Below, piece after piece: positions 18,958 through 30,265 of a stretch of 64,000 nt of DNA (the first letter of the stretch is position 1; every line of letters begins with the position of its first letter). Location of the stretch: assembly GCF_019175385.1 (NCBI RefSeq), contig NC_083346.1:58123821-58187820 (forward strand). Direction: 5' to 3'. The notes below the pieces were generated by a model. That model saw nothing but the letters and a program-made list of their open reading frames with translations. It was not told where the DNA came from and made no database searches. The position numbers and the translations under genes were made by a program. This DNA is from Lycium barbarum (lineage: Eukaryota > Streptophyta > Magnoliopsida > Solanales > Solanaceae).

Positions 18958-21459
18958 TTACTCGGTCTATAATACAAGAGCGTTTCTAGTAGAGTCTCGT
19001 GGATCAGTACGATGAACTTCATACTTATCTGAGAGAGTCTATAGGACATTTAGGAAACTTCCAATTCTTTCATTCTCTCGTGCGACTTCATTCCAATTGG
19101 TACCTGGACTTCCTTATCTTGATCACCCACGGAGGGTGGAAACTCGTCCTTAACTCTTATGTGAATGGTTGATCTATGACATGTTGTGGTATGGTACGAG
19201 ATGTGTTATTCTGATTTCGACATGTGATCTAGTTTAGTCTCTAGTTATGGCCTGAGGTTTGGATTGTGTGGAGTCACGATTAGACCCGTTTAATGTGAGA
19301 GTTTGTGAGAAATGGGAAAGATAGTTTAGAGGGTTACATTGTCTCCACATTTCAGCGTTGGGTTGCTCGGAAGTAACAAAGTGTATTGATGGCTAAACAA
19401 TAGTGGGTTGCTCGATGATATGATCGGACTGACTTCAGCTTCGTCAAGGCTTTATGCGTGACACTGGTGTACCAATGGCGGGTCGACGATTCAGCAGTGG
19501 TAGAGTATTAGACTTCGGTATATGAGAACAAGTATAAGTTCGGTAATGACCATCGAATTGGGCAAACATATTGTTATTGCATGTAATAAAGAAAAGAAGT
19601 TGACAATAAGAACATGAAGGAAGACTTTTGTGGAAAGCGTGTAGCGAAGTGAGACTTCATAGAACATCTTAGACACGAGTACTTTTCGTGAGATTGCGAA
19701 GGGAAAAATTGGTATCTGACACGATTGTCAGGATAAGTTTGCGACTGGTGCTAAGGGTCATTCTTGATATAAGCTCGTCGATGTTAAGGACTACTCTGTT
19801 ATTAAGTAAGCACTATGGGGACATCGTTTGATTGGGTTGTAGACTTCTGAGAAGCTAGTAATCGACTGATGGAAATGACTTCAAATATGGGCGTATGCGC
19901 TGAGTTAATGGCTTCGGAAGTTACTGTTTCTACACTTCGATTTGAGGAGAAGTATTGATATTGTTTGTGGTTCGTTCGGCTTAGATGGATGATTGGTTTC
20001 GAGGATCGAGTGGCTTTGAGTGTCTTTTGGTTGATAGTAATAGAGTGATTTGAAATGAAATACGGGAATTAAAAGTTACATTGAGGCATCTTGCTATCGG
20101 GTTCAGGAGATTAAGGTTCTTAAGACTTGTGGTGAGGTAACATGAGTACGTGAGTTGTGTTTGGACTGCGGGGGCATTATATCATGACGTATAGTAAGGG
20201 GTATGACTGATGAGTTTATTGGTGTCTTCGAGGTTAAGGGCAGAAAGGAAATCGTTGAAGCAAGAGTTAGTGATGTGGGAGCTTGGTTGCGATCGGACAG
20301 TGTAGAGTGGGATTGAGAGTTTATGAATGAGTTGTATGTTCGGTTATTTCATAGACTAATAGAGATTAGCAGTGGACTAAGGTTGGAAACCTTGTATTCA
20401 TTGTGTAAAATTGACTAGATCCCACTACTAGTGGTGTTATTACTAGGCCTAGGCGATTGAATAAAAAGGGATGGTTGTGCGAATGGTTAGAGGTATTCAG
20501 ATTCGATAATTGAGGTAAGAGGTGATTCTTCGAGGACTAGTAACGTTAAGGATTTGAGTAGGGGATTAGTGAACATGGATACTTGAAATGATAGATCGCT
20601 GGTGGGTTAACTGAGTTAAGTTTGGTGTACATTTTGAAAATTGAGTAAGGAAATTCGGGCAAGGACGCTTCAGTGACATACATGAGGATATTAGTGAGAC
20701 TGTTATACGATACATAGGATTTAGAGAGTGTTCAGTTTAGAGTGGTAAGGGTTACGAAACCTATAATGGACAGAGTTGTGGCCTACTATTACCTCCAAAT
20801 GTAATTTAGTTAGTGTAAGAGGCTTATGGTTATGTGATAAGACTACTGAGTGGGTTCGAGTAATGGTCAGACGATGGCAGTATAAGTGAACTGATAGAAA
20901 TTGAGGAATTGAAGAGTCAAGAAATGAAATAGTTGATCGAGAGTCGGCAAGAATGAGATATACCTTGGGATTACTTGAGTCTATTTAGATGATGGAATCG
21001 TTGTCTTGCATATTCAGATGGGTGTGTTTGTTGCGTGAGCTTAAGGAAGGGAGTCTACAGAAATAGACTAAGTGATATGAGGAAAATTCTGTGAGATTCG
21101 TGATTAGCAGCTAGTGATAAGCATATTCCAGTGAACCGACATGTTGAGAATTATAAGAAGTGTCTTGGTGGTACACCATTGGAAAAGTTCGTAACATTCT
21201 ACAGTGGATGAGCTAGCGTGCTTGAAGAGAAAGGATTGTGCAGATACTATCATGTGAGGCTAGAGTTGTATTTTCGGGGTGGGACTCTACTCGTGCTAAT
21301 TCAGTATGATTGCAAGCAATATTGACTGGACAGTTTGGTTAAGCACTTTTGGATATTAAGGACTTCAGATACAGTTATGTGAGATTTAGAGTGGCAGTTG
21401 TAAGATTGGATACTTCAAAAAATTTATGGCATATCGAGATGATGCAATGAGAGGTTTGA
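18958..21459 (+). other. Non-coding interior of element C
   Basis: The first 150 bases resemble gypsy leaders (AGAGTCTCGTGGATC and ATAGGACATTTAGGAAA). The remaining 2.3 kb is G-rich on this strand, with frequent stops in all frames. I find no Gag core, zinc knuckle, RT or integrase motif. Either the coding region is decayed beyond recognition or this is a non-autonomous (LARD-like) element. Its base composition resembles the stretch 56700-57725 of element G read on the minus strand. Confidence 0.5.
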
Positions 21460-21902
21460 TGTCACGACCCAAACCGATGGGCCATGACTAGTGCCCGAGC
21501 TGGGCACCCGTATACGACCCGCTAAGATATAATCAGACTGAAACTGAAAACAATATGGCAGTCTGTAAAAGCATGCGGTGAACTCATCATGTCATACATC
21601 AAAAAGAACCCGTCTCTTGAGAAGCCATAGCTAACCAAAACATAGGAAAATATGTAAGCCGATAGGACTGCCACTATATATGGGAATATGAAAAACGAAC
21701 CACATCTGCATAGCTAACCAAACCGTATATACAACCCAGATATATCTACTGACCTCTACGAGTATAACAAGGCCGATGTCAAAGGATCTGTACCAAAATA
21801 ACTCAAGCTCCGGAACAATGGAGCTCTCCAAGCAGCTGAGTAACAGTCCTAAGCTGGAGGATCACCAAACTAAGTATCTGTACCTGTGAGCATGAAACGC
21901 AG

Positions 21903-21940
21903 CCCCCGAAGAAAGGGGGTCAGTACGGAAAATGTACTGA
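21903..21940 (-). other. Twin hairpin element in LTR S
   Basis: Plus-strand view: CCCCC (21903-21907), 7-base loop, GGGGG (21915-21919), then TCAGTAC (21920-21926), 7-base loop, GTACTGA (21934-21940). Both stems are perfect. Confidence 0.7.
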
Positions 21941-22070
21941 GTATGTAAAGCATGAAGTACAGTAATGAAGATCATGACTGAGTAAAAGATGACAAGAGGA
22001 AAGTATGACAATCAAGGATACCAATGCATCTGTGCCTTATGAGATGAGAGTCATGCATATATATATAATA

Positions 22071-22360
22071 TACCGTACCCGACCCATCATGGGACTCGGT
22101 GAATGAAGTCACATACGTATATACCGTACCCTGCCCTCTAGTGAGGGACTCGGTGAAATAATCATATATATACCGTACCCGACCCTCTAGTGAGGGACTC
22201 GGTGAAATCATCATATATATACCGTACCCGGCCCTCTAGTGAGGGACTCGGTGAAATCATCATATATATACTGTACCCGGCCCTCTAGTGAGGGACTCGG
22301 TGAAATCATCATATATATACCGTACCCGGCCCTCTAGTGAGGGAATCGGTGAACAATGCA
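22071..22360 (-). repeat. 49-bp minisatellite in LTR S
   Basis: Units start at 22071, 22132, 22171, 22220, 22269 and 22318; the last three intervals are exactly 49. Each contains TACCGTACCC and, in most units, the small hairpin CCCTC-TAGT-GAGGG, then ACTCGGTGAA. The first two units are more diverged. The array lies about 600-900 bases from the LTR 3' end. Confidence 0.92.
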
Positions 22361-23390
22361 ATGAAACTGTGCATGAATACGTACCCGGACCGAGACTCGA
22401 TGAATGATATATTAACGGTATGCACGAGTAGAATATCATGAGCAACCATATGCAAACCAAATCTTCATCTGAGACTCAATAGAATAATCAGAGTGAACCA
22501 ACACTTGAGAATCGCAGACAACTATCATGTTAAGCACTATTGAGAACTAGAGTTCCTTGGAGTCATATATGTTCGTCGTTCGCTCACTTTATGTAGTTCA
22601 AGCCAAAAAGAAAGAAGGGATAGCTTTACATTCAGTTTGGAGCCTTTAGAAGTAGAGTCATCATCAATGAATAAAATTGAAGATCAAGAAATATCTCAAT
22701 ATTCTCATATTCATATTGAATCCACAATTTGAGACTTTCAAACACGAAACCATTCTCATCATACTATTGTTAGGCTCGTTATCAAATGCTTATCTCAAGC
22801 CTTTAAATTAACTCTTTCTAGAATCTGCCGAAATTCGGGCAGCACCTCCGCTGTTTTTATGCCAAGCCCAAAATCACAATCAAACAACCAATAGCAACAA
22901 AAACAATACCAACATCACTAACATCATTTCCAACACCAATATGTACCATAAAACAGCCCACACGCTGTTTTCCAACTTCCATAACTAACCAACTTACAAC
23001 ACAATTATTTAACGACTTTATCTCCGTAGATAAGCCTTAAGTAATACCAAAAGAGAAAGATTCATACCTTTATTCTTGTTAATACAGCAATATCCTCAAT
23101 ATCCATGCTAAAATACACCGCAAAACAATACTAGAATCAATACCATACGTTACCCGGACCTAAACTACTACTCCGCTACTTGAAAATTGCTCGCTTTTTG
23201 TTTCCCTCACTCTCTCTCTTCCATTTCTGGATTTTTCTACCAAAATCTGATGGAAAATGGGGTTATTACCCTTTATTTCATGTCACATTCTTTCTAAGAT
23301 GGCCTTTTTATCACTATGTAGCTATTATTGGTCACCTTTTACACTCAAAAATCCCTTTCTTCAAATTTAACAATTCTGTCACAGTCTAAG

Positions 23391-23879
23391 CTATAGTGCT
23401 TAAGGAAGCAAGGTGCAAAAACTAGGGATTCAACTAATGGGTCAAGGAAAAAGTGTGGCTACCAAATGAAAAGCTATAGGCTCAAAGGGCTAACTGGCGG
23501 TACAATTTCTAAAAAGGCTAAAATTCACAAGACACATCAACGAAAGCCTATCGTCATCTTTTAAACAGAGCAACACTTTTTATTTCGCTTCAATAACATG
23601 CAAGGAAAGTTCTAGACTAAGATGCAAAACATGGAATATATGCAAGAAATCCTCACCTCACATGGCACAAGTCTCAATCAAGATGGATCTATTCTACTCT
23701 AGGACAGATAAGATCATCACAAACGACAAAATAAGAATAAACTCTATACCGATCACACCCATGAGCTTAGGTCTTTTGTCAATGGCATTACAAATTTCAA
23801 GAATGCATATGCGTCACCGAACTAGTTACATATGCCACTCATATATCCAGAATAATTTCCTTTCTTAATTCATACGAGA
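23391..23879. other. No recognisable feature
   Basis: AT-rich sequence without a credible ORF. It may include the true end of LTR S and the start of the next LTR fragment. Confidence 0.4.
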
Positions 23880-24756
23880 TGTGAAGCGATGAGGTAAGTA
23901 AATCAATCAAAAGTCAAACATGGCCTTCAAGCCCACATAAGCAACAACCATACCAACCTAAGTGGATTTATCACCACAACTAGTGCCTGAAGGCTAAATA
24001 TGCTTTCCCCGTCACAATACACTTCTTTTATTATAACTACCTAACAATATACAATGGTAACCACCCAGGTGTTCATCATAGTTACTAAGGTGGGACCCCA
24101 TCACGCCCAATACCCCTTCAATAATTATAAATTTTATAGTTCTCCAACGAAGTCTAAAAGTAAATTGTAACCTACCTCGAGGCTGAACAGGAGCCACGAA
24201 CCCTCAAGCTAACATCTTTCCTTTCCTGAGTGCCCCCTGAATGATCAAGTCGATCAAATATAAATTCTACGTTAAAATATGAATGTATGGATACCTATAG
24301 TGACATACTTTTATTCGGAACCCAAAATAATCCCAAATAATCAAACCCGATCCCCAAAGGAAAAATTGAAATTTTAGTGTGGAAATAGTTTACCCATAGT
24401 CTAAATAGTCTCAATCCTAGAATTCATACAATTTCATTCACAATTTAGCCTTCAATTTCATTATTCACTCAAAATCACAACTTATGGAAAAACCCTTATT
24501 CTAATATCTAAAACATGGATTGGATTGCTAATTAATGAAGCAAATCATGAAATAAGACTTAGATTATGGTCAAGAACTTACCTCAATGAAGAATCTTGAA
24601 GGATGCACTAGGAATCACCTAAAACCGAGCTCTAGAACTCCAAATATTAGAAAATGAAGGATTTCCATCGATTTTCTAGATAAAACAAAGTTCAACGAAA
24701 TCCCTCCATCGAGATCACGAACACTCCCTCTTGATCATGATGCACGCGACCCCACC
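23880..24756 (-). repeat. LTR fragment of the F/L type, cut at its right side
   Basis: The stretch 24445-24690 closely matches 40210-40390 of element F's 5' LTR (shared text such as CACAACTTATGGAAAAA, GGATTGGATTG, CCAAATATTAGAAAATGAA). The part 23930-24215 resembles LTR L at 63820-63985 (CCTGAAGGCTAAATATGCTTTCC; GTAACCTACCTCGAGGCTGA). The end near 24756 corresponds to about 40430 in F, roughly 680 bases short of a complete LTR, and joins directly to the truncated integrase of E. It may be F's own 3' LTR. Confidence 0.55.
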
Positions 24757-25172
24757 CAGCAGGCAAGAAGTGTGCTGACTTCGTAAGTCGGTCCACAATC
24801 ACCCAAATCGAATCATGCCTCCTAGCTAAACGAGGTAGACCTATTATAAAAAAAATCCATATTTATCACCTCCCATTTTCACACAGAAATATCAATATAC
24901 TGAGACAAGCCACCAGGCTTATGGTGTTCGGTTTTCACTTGCTGACAATTTGGACATGTAGCCACAAAATCTACTACATTCTTTTTCATATCGTTCCAAC
25001 AATAAATCTCTTTAATATCGTGATACATCTTCATGGAACCTGGGTGAATGGAATATCTAGAATGGTTAGCTTCTGACATAATTCGCTCTCTCAGCCCATC
25101 TACATCTGGAACACATAATCTTCCTTGGTATCTCAAAGTATCGTCATCTCCCCCTTGTTCAAAATTCGTCAT
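24757..25172 (-). pseudogene. Element E integrase, N-terminal part only
   Basis: H2C2 zinc motif text is clear: HSRYSIHPGSMKMYHDIKEIY (the His pair) and FVATCPNCQQVK (the Cys pair), at about 25085-24940. After GGLSQYIDISV a stop and a slip precede the core. MDF and VIVDRL-like text runs to about 24770, then the reading frame passes into unrelated LTR sequence. The second Asp and the Glu of the DDE triad are absent, so this fragment cannot be functional. Confidence 0.85.
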
Positions 25173-25384
25173 TTTATGCTTGTGAATCCCCTCTTTCAGC
25201 TACAACAAGTAGGGATTGCTAAACTACTTCTCTTTAACCTTAACGACTAAAGAGGAGTGAGATCTATTCTGAACAACAACACTGCCATCCTCAGAGTCCA
25301 AAAGTTAAACTCCGAGACTGGCCAAATGGTGAACCTTTTTGGTCATAATTCTCTTATCTGCATCAACGTGAGCTAAACTTCCCA

Positions 25385-25830
25385 TGAAACGCCGACTGAA
25401 AGCATCGCTACCACATTCTCTTTCCTTGGATAATAGGAATATCTACATAATAGTCCTTAAGCAATTCAAGCTATCTACTTTGTCTAAGATTCAATTCACG
25501 TTGCTTGAAAATATATTGCAGACTTTTGTGGTTAGTGAAAATATACACATGCACTCCATATAGAAAATGACGCCATATTTTGAGTGCAAAAACCACAGCT
25601 GCCAATTCTAGATCATGAGTTGGGTAATTCTTTTCATGAGCCTTAAGCTGTCTAGATGCACAAGCTACTACCTTATTATGCTGCATTAAAACACATCTGA
25701 GACCAACTCCTGAAGCATCACAATAAGCCATGAACCCTTTGACTTCTTTTGGTACTAGAAAAACTAGAGCAGAAGTCAACTGCTTCTTCAACTCTTCGAA
25801 ACTCTATTCACATGCATTAGACCACTGAAA
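25385..25830 (-). pseudogene. Element E RNase H
   Basis: The frame 25791-25471 shows [16 protein letters not shown] and TNHKSLQYI (the usual Asp of TDH is replaced by Asn), ending HLYGV-type text and ELNLRQ. Remnants of the ADALSR end occur to about 25390. Frameshifts and stops on both sides make it a pseudogene. Confidence 0.85.
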
Positions 25831-26029
25831 CTTAACCCATTTCTGAGTCAACTTCATCAACGGAGCTGAGATAGAGGAAAATCCATCCACGAACCGCCTC
25901 TAATAACCTGCCAGACCGAAGAAACTTTTGATATCTGATGCTGAGGTGGGTCTAGGACAATTCCTAACAGCGTCAACTTTCTGAAAAACAACTTTAATGC
26001 CTTCGCTTCAAATATCATGGCCTAAGAAT

Positions 26030-26760
26030 GCCACTGACTTTAGCTAAAACTCGCACTTTGAGATTTTTTCATAAAGATCGCGATCCTTGAGTGTCTGCAA
26101 TACTATTTTGAGATGCTCTGCATGGTCAGCCTTACTACGAGAATATACCAAAATATCATCAATAAATACAATGACGGATAAATTGAGATACGGCTTGAAG
26201 ACCCTTTTCATAAGATTCATGAAAGCTGCTGGTGCGTTCGTCAATCCAAAAAACATGACAAGAAATTCAAAATGGCCATAACGGGTTTTGCAAGTGGTTT
26301 TCGCAATATCAACTTCCTTAACCTTTAGCTGATGGAAGCCTAATCTAAGGTCAGTCTTCGAATAACACTGAGAACCCTGAATTTGATCGAATAAGTCATC
26401 TATTCTGGGAAGTGGATTTTGTTCTTAATGGTGACCTTGTTCAACTGGCGATAATCTATACACATACGCAAGGATCCATCTTTCTTTCAGATAAACAAGA
26501 CCAGTGAGCCCCAAGGTGAGACACTTGGCCTTATAAATCCCTTGTTAAGGAGATCTTTCAACTGAACTTTCAACTCTTTAAACTCTGCTGGGGCTATTCT
26601 GTACGGTGGGATAGATATCGGCTTAGTGCCGAAAAGTAGATCAATCCCAAAGTCAATGTCCTTATCATGAAGGACTCCGGGTAGATCCTCTGGAATAACT
26701 TCTGGAAACTCACTCACAACTAGTATTGACTGGAGAGCTGGAGTTTGGGCATCTGTATAG
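26030..26760 (-). pseudogene. Element E reverse transcriptase
   Basis: Frame 26717-26487 carries FPEVIPEDLPG, the IDFGIDL and IPPYRIAPAE stretches and [11 protein letters not shown]. After a frameshift near 26430-26260, frame 26256-26044 carries [12 protein letters not shown] and the catalytic [12 protein letters not shown]. The FLGH segment follows in broken form. The central [11 protein letters not shown] region is damaged. Confidence 0.88.
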
Positions 26761-26765
26761 CTGAC

Positions 26766-27250
26766 TCAAACTAAGTGGTAGATATACCCCTTGGAAATCA
26801 ACTTTCTGGCTCTAAGATAGGAAATAAATCTACCCCTAGGTGCTACTAAATTACATGTCCATTCTATAAGTTCATCGGGAAAATCAAAGGCTATTGTTTG
26901 GGTTTTACGAGCCACTGAGGCATAACAGGACTCTAACCAATCCATACCCATGATAACATCAAAGACTACAATCTCTAATTCCACTAAGTCTGCTATGGTA
27001 CTGCGGTGGTAGATTAACACTGGACAACTCCTATAGATACGTCTAGCTATAATTGATTCCCCAATAAGTGTGGATACCTCGAAGGGTTCATGCAAGTTTT
27101 CGGGTTCTATCCCAAATTACTTAGCTACTTAAGGGGTTACATAAGATATAAGATCCTGGGTCCATAAGAGCGAAAACATCAAAGGTGAAGACGGTTAGCA
27201 TACCTGTGACAACATCTCTACGGGCCTCTGTATCCTGACATCCTGACAGT
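26766..27250 (-). pseudogene. Element E aspartic protease and RT linker
   Basis: FDVFALMDPGSYIL (27190-27150) carries the catalytic Asp in the DPGS form common in plant gypsy elements. Frame 27095-26766 continues PFEVSTLIGESIIARRIYRS, VFDVIMGMDWLESCY and GRFISYLRARKL, the bridge to RT. A frameshift separates the two parts near 27120. Confidence 0.85.
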
Positions 27251-28508
27251 GCATATAGCCGGTTCTGCCCACCGCCCATATAGCCGAACTTTGCTGCTCC
27301 ACGCCCCTGTTGGGCTGGAGAATTTCGGGGAGCTACTGAATTGGTAGACTGAGCTATATTACCTCCAGTATTCTGTTTTGCGGAGGAGCAATCCTTCAGA
27401 TAATGGCCCTGCTGATAGCACCAACACAACCATCTATGCCCGAACGGCATACCCCTGAATGCTTCTTACAACATGTGTTACAAGTAGGATGCTGAAAACC
27501 TCGACTTCCCATGCTTGTCTATGATAGTGAGCCTACTGCTGCAAAGTTCTGGCTTTTCTGGCTAAACTTAGACCTCTGAGATGGGACACTAGTTGTAGAC
27601 AGGGCAGGTCCTGATGACCTATATTTGAAGAACTGACGATTTTTTCCTCCATGAGATCCTCCCTGACTGAAATTACCAGCAGACATAGCCCTCTTGTTGA
27701 ATTCCCTATCATTCTGCTTTTGTAGGGCTTCTTCTTTCTTCAACCTAGCCTCATTACCTTGCACAAATGCCAATATCTTGGAAATAGTCATCTTGTCATT
27801 CTGAGCAACTGTATTGGAATCCCTGTGCAATTCGGGTTTAATCCCAAGCATAAACCTTCTAACCACGGCCCTCATACCAAGAACCATGTGAGGAGCATGT
27901 CTGGACAATGACACAAACTTGAGATAGTAGTCCTGGACCGTCATGTCATTCTGCCTTAGGTTCTGAAACTCAGTAGCCTTGGCTTCCTTGACCTCAATTG
28001 GCATGTAGTGCTCAATAAAAGCGTCTGCAAATTCATCCCAAGTAGCAGGAAGTGCATCCTCCCCTCGAGATTGTTCCCATGTCTCATACCAAATATGGGC
28101 CACATCTTGACAAAAAGAGCTCCAAATTTCTCTGCCTCTGTCAGTAGCATGCATCACACGAAGTACTTTTTGGAGTCCATCAATGAAATTTTGCAGGTCC
28201 TCATCCTTCTTAGACCCTGTGAACACTGGCGGCTTCATCTGTAGAAACTCATGAGTCCTAGAACTATTCGACCCATTACTAGTACCTAAGCTAGGGGTCG
28301 TTTCTTGTTGCTGGGCCTAATTACACAAAATTCGAGTGAGCAGCTGAATAGCTCCCCTAATATCCGCATCCGAAGCATTAGGAGGTGTAGTTGTAGCATT
28401 AGCTGGGGCGGTCGTCTGAGCCTGAGTGTTCTCTTTTAAAGCTGCATCAGCGGTAGCCCACTGGCTAGTAGCTGAAGTCCTCTTGTTGTACTTCCTTTTC
28501 GGAGCCAT
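27251..28508 (-). pseudogene. Element E Gag
   Basis: It starts MAPKRKYNKRTS at 28508. After a TAG near 28317, where related Gags have a Gln-rich run, the Gag core runs in 28238-27519: MKPPVFTGSKKDEDLQNFID, HIWYETWEQSRG, FADAFIEHYMPIEVKEA and MLGIKPELHRD. A basic Gly/Ser/Gln-rich linker follows. A TAG near 27519 (Gln CAG to TAG would explain it) precedes a degraded zinc knuckle CYQQGHYLKDC at about 27410-27380, whose first Cys appears displaced. Confidence 0.9.
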
Positions 28509-28705
28509 TTCTGAAATATGTAATTCACAGGAGTTAGAAGAATTCCTAAAAGTACTGCTCTAACTGCATGAACTAGAGTATGAAAAAAGTGAAATAAATC
28601 CTGGATGTCTTAGTGGCCAAATGTTTATATGTGTGGGACCCTCATATATATAAAGGCAACCCCAGTAGAAATGGCTTCATAGACTCCCTAAGACACTAGA
28701 ACCTA

Positions 28706-28719
28706 GTGCTCTGATACCA
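28706..28719 (-). other. Element E primer binding site
   Basis: On the element's strand TGGTATCAGAGCAC lies five bases inside the 5' LTR and matches the initiator tRNA-Met-type PBS. Confidence 0.9.
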
Positions 28720-29208
28720 AGCTTTGTCACGCCCCGAACCACGGCCTGGGTATAACATGGCACTCGGTGCCTAACTACATGTGACCGAGCGAACCCATAG
28801 GCTGGCTGATTTAACATGTGATATCAAAACATATTAAATTGTAGAATTTAAGGCTTACACATACTGATCTACTAAAAGTCTGACTACAGTATTATTAAGT
28901 GCGAAAAATACTATATAAGTCTAGAAATATCTGAATAATAAGCCAACAAGGCTAACACTATATAAGCCTGCTAATATCTGAGTGACTGGACTATAGTCTA
29001 TAAAGCCGCTAAATAATACTGAAATGATAACTGTCTACCAGGACAAGGCCCCGACGTACCCAACTGAATACTATAATGAAAAGATTAAATGTATGATAAC
29101 GCTCCAAAGGAACTGGGGCTCACCAATAGCTGATACGGGCACGTCCTAGTTGTTTGAATCATCAACTTGTCAATCGCGTGCAGGTCCCCAAGAAAAAAAG
29201 AGGGAGAT

Positions 29209-29229
29209 CAACACATTTGAATTGTACTG
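29209..29229 (-). other. Hairpin 1 counterpart in LTR E
   Basis: On the element's strand CAGTAC (29229-29224), a 9-base loop and GTGTTG (29214-29209). All six positions pair if two G-U pairs are allowed. The neighbouring second hairpin is weak here (short CCC/GGG pairing around 29184-29206). Confidence 0.5.
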
Positions 29230-29372
29230 GTATGTAAAGGAACTGAAAGAAGGAAATATAAGTACTGAAACTGTAATCAAAACAGATTACTGTAAACTGA
29301 ACTAAACAAGAAGGTAATGATTTGAAGTACTCCCTGTTCTGAATGAAGAATCACCTGTATAACTATAAATAT

Positions 29373-29466
29373 AAACTGTGGCCTATGGCCCAAATAAATG
29401 TGCACAAAACTGTGGTCTCAGGCCCAAGCAATACGTATGCATAAACTGTGGCCTAAGGCCCAAAAA
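29373..29466 (-). repeat. 35-bp tandem repeat in LTR E
   Basis: Three units start at 29373, 29407 and 29443 (AAACTGTGGCCT or AAACTGTGGTCT), each with a GGCC-TAT-GGCC-like small palindrome. The array lies about 650-740 bases from the LTR 3' end. Confidence 0.8.
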
Positions 29467-29999
29467 TATACAGATACAGGTGTTCAACATTAGCAAATTA
29501 AAATACTGGGGCTGAATTATAACTGATAGCTTGATAACTATTTCCTGATTGTAGAACTCGAGCGAATAATGGATTATACTCTGACAGCGACTTATGTGAT
29601 ATCAATATATAAGTCTATAATAATTTCGTACTGAGTTAATAATGTTCAAAACGATAATCATGAATGAATTATGAAACTATAACCCTAGGAGATAGCAGTT
29701 CTAAAACTATTCAAGAAACTAGAGCTAAACTATATTTAGAGGAAATTTACTGATAAGTATGAAGAACGAGGCGTAGGGAGAATCGTGAACATTTTCTAAC
29801 ATAGATACTTAGCCTCACATACCTGAATACACACCAAAACTTGTAACTACTGGTCTGAACTTCGAGAAGAATCCCAAAACCTATGTCTTAAACCTTGAAT
29901 GTGGTTTTTATTGAAAACCCTTGAAGCCGTGCACTGTTTGGGAGAGAGGGATTGCGTTCTAGGGTTCTTGAAATTTTAAAACTGATTTTCTAGGACAAG

Positions 30000-30265
30000 G
30001 TATTGTATTTATACTACTTGGTGTCGGAGTAAATCGACAGTGCAGCTAGATGGTTCGTCGATATGTGGATGGTTCCGTCGAGCTGCTTGACTGTCTGAGC
30101 AACGTATAACAACGGTGCACATCAACAGTTCGTCGACATGTCGACGGTCCGTCGATTGGACAATACTGTTACATTCTGAGAGAAGTTCAGAGAGTTCACA
30201 ATTTGGGTGCCCATCGACGGTGCACTTTAACGGGCTGTTGACAAGTCGGCAATCCGTCCGTGTGG
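30000..30265 (-). promoter_or_regulatory. Element E LTR promoter region: CGTCGAC palindromes and TATA
   Basis: The perfect palindrome GTCGACATGTCGAC lies at 30132-30145, with GACGGTCCGTCGA next to it and looser copies over 30025-30260. TATAAATA (30013-30006 on the element's strand) follows immediately downstream. Promoter role is inferred. Confidence 0.5.

Larger units (their letters stand above)
16060..21459 (+). mobile_element. Element C: gypsy-type element with 5' LTR, PBS and non-coding interior
   Basis: The LTR (16060-18936) starts TGTAACGACC and ends GATCGTGATA, a decayed ...GTGACA. A perfect initiator tRNA-Met-type PBS follows at 18940. The interior (18958-21459) contains no reading frame with a retroelement domain. 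The right end is cut by LTR S at 21460 and no 3' LTR is seen. The LTR belongs to the same broad group as G, F, K, L and solo LTR 2 (TGTAACGACC start). Confidence 0.78.
21460..23390 (-). repeat. LTR S, lone minus-strand gypsy LTR (right end uncertain)
   Basis: It begins TGTCACGACCCAAACC on the plus strand, the minus-strand 3' end typical of LTRs B and D. Landmarks in plus order: inverted repeat AGCTCCGGAACAATGGAGCT (about 21808-21827), twin hairpins (21903-21940), 49-bp array (22071-22360) and mid-LTR motif (22829-22849). No flanking PBS or PPT is visible. Left flank is TTTGA. I could not find a convincing TGTTAC-type right end or a matching duplication; the end near 23390 is estimated by comparison with LTR B. 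Confidence 0.7.

Noticed and set aside
22071..22360. Regular 49-bp repeats that could suggest a CRISPR-like array
   Set aside because: No distinct spacers: the whole unit repeats. It lies in a plant LTR.
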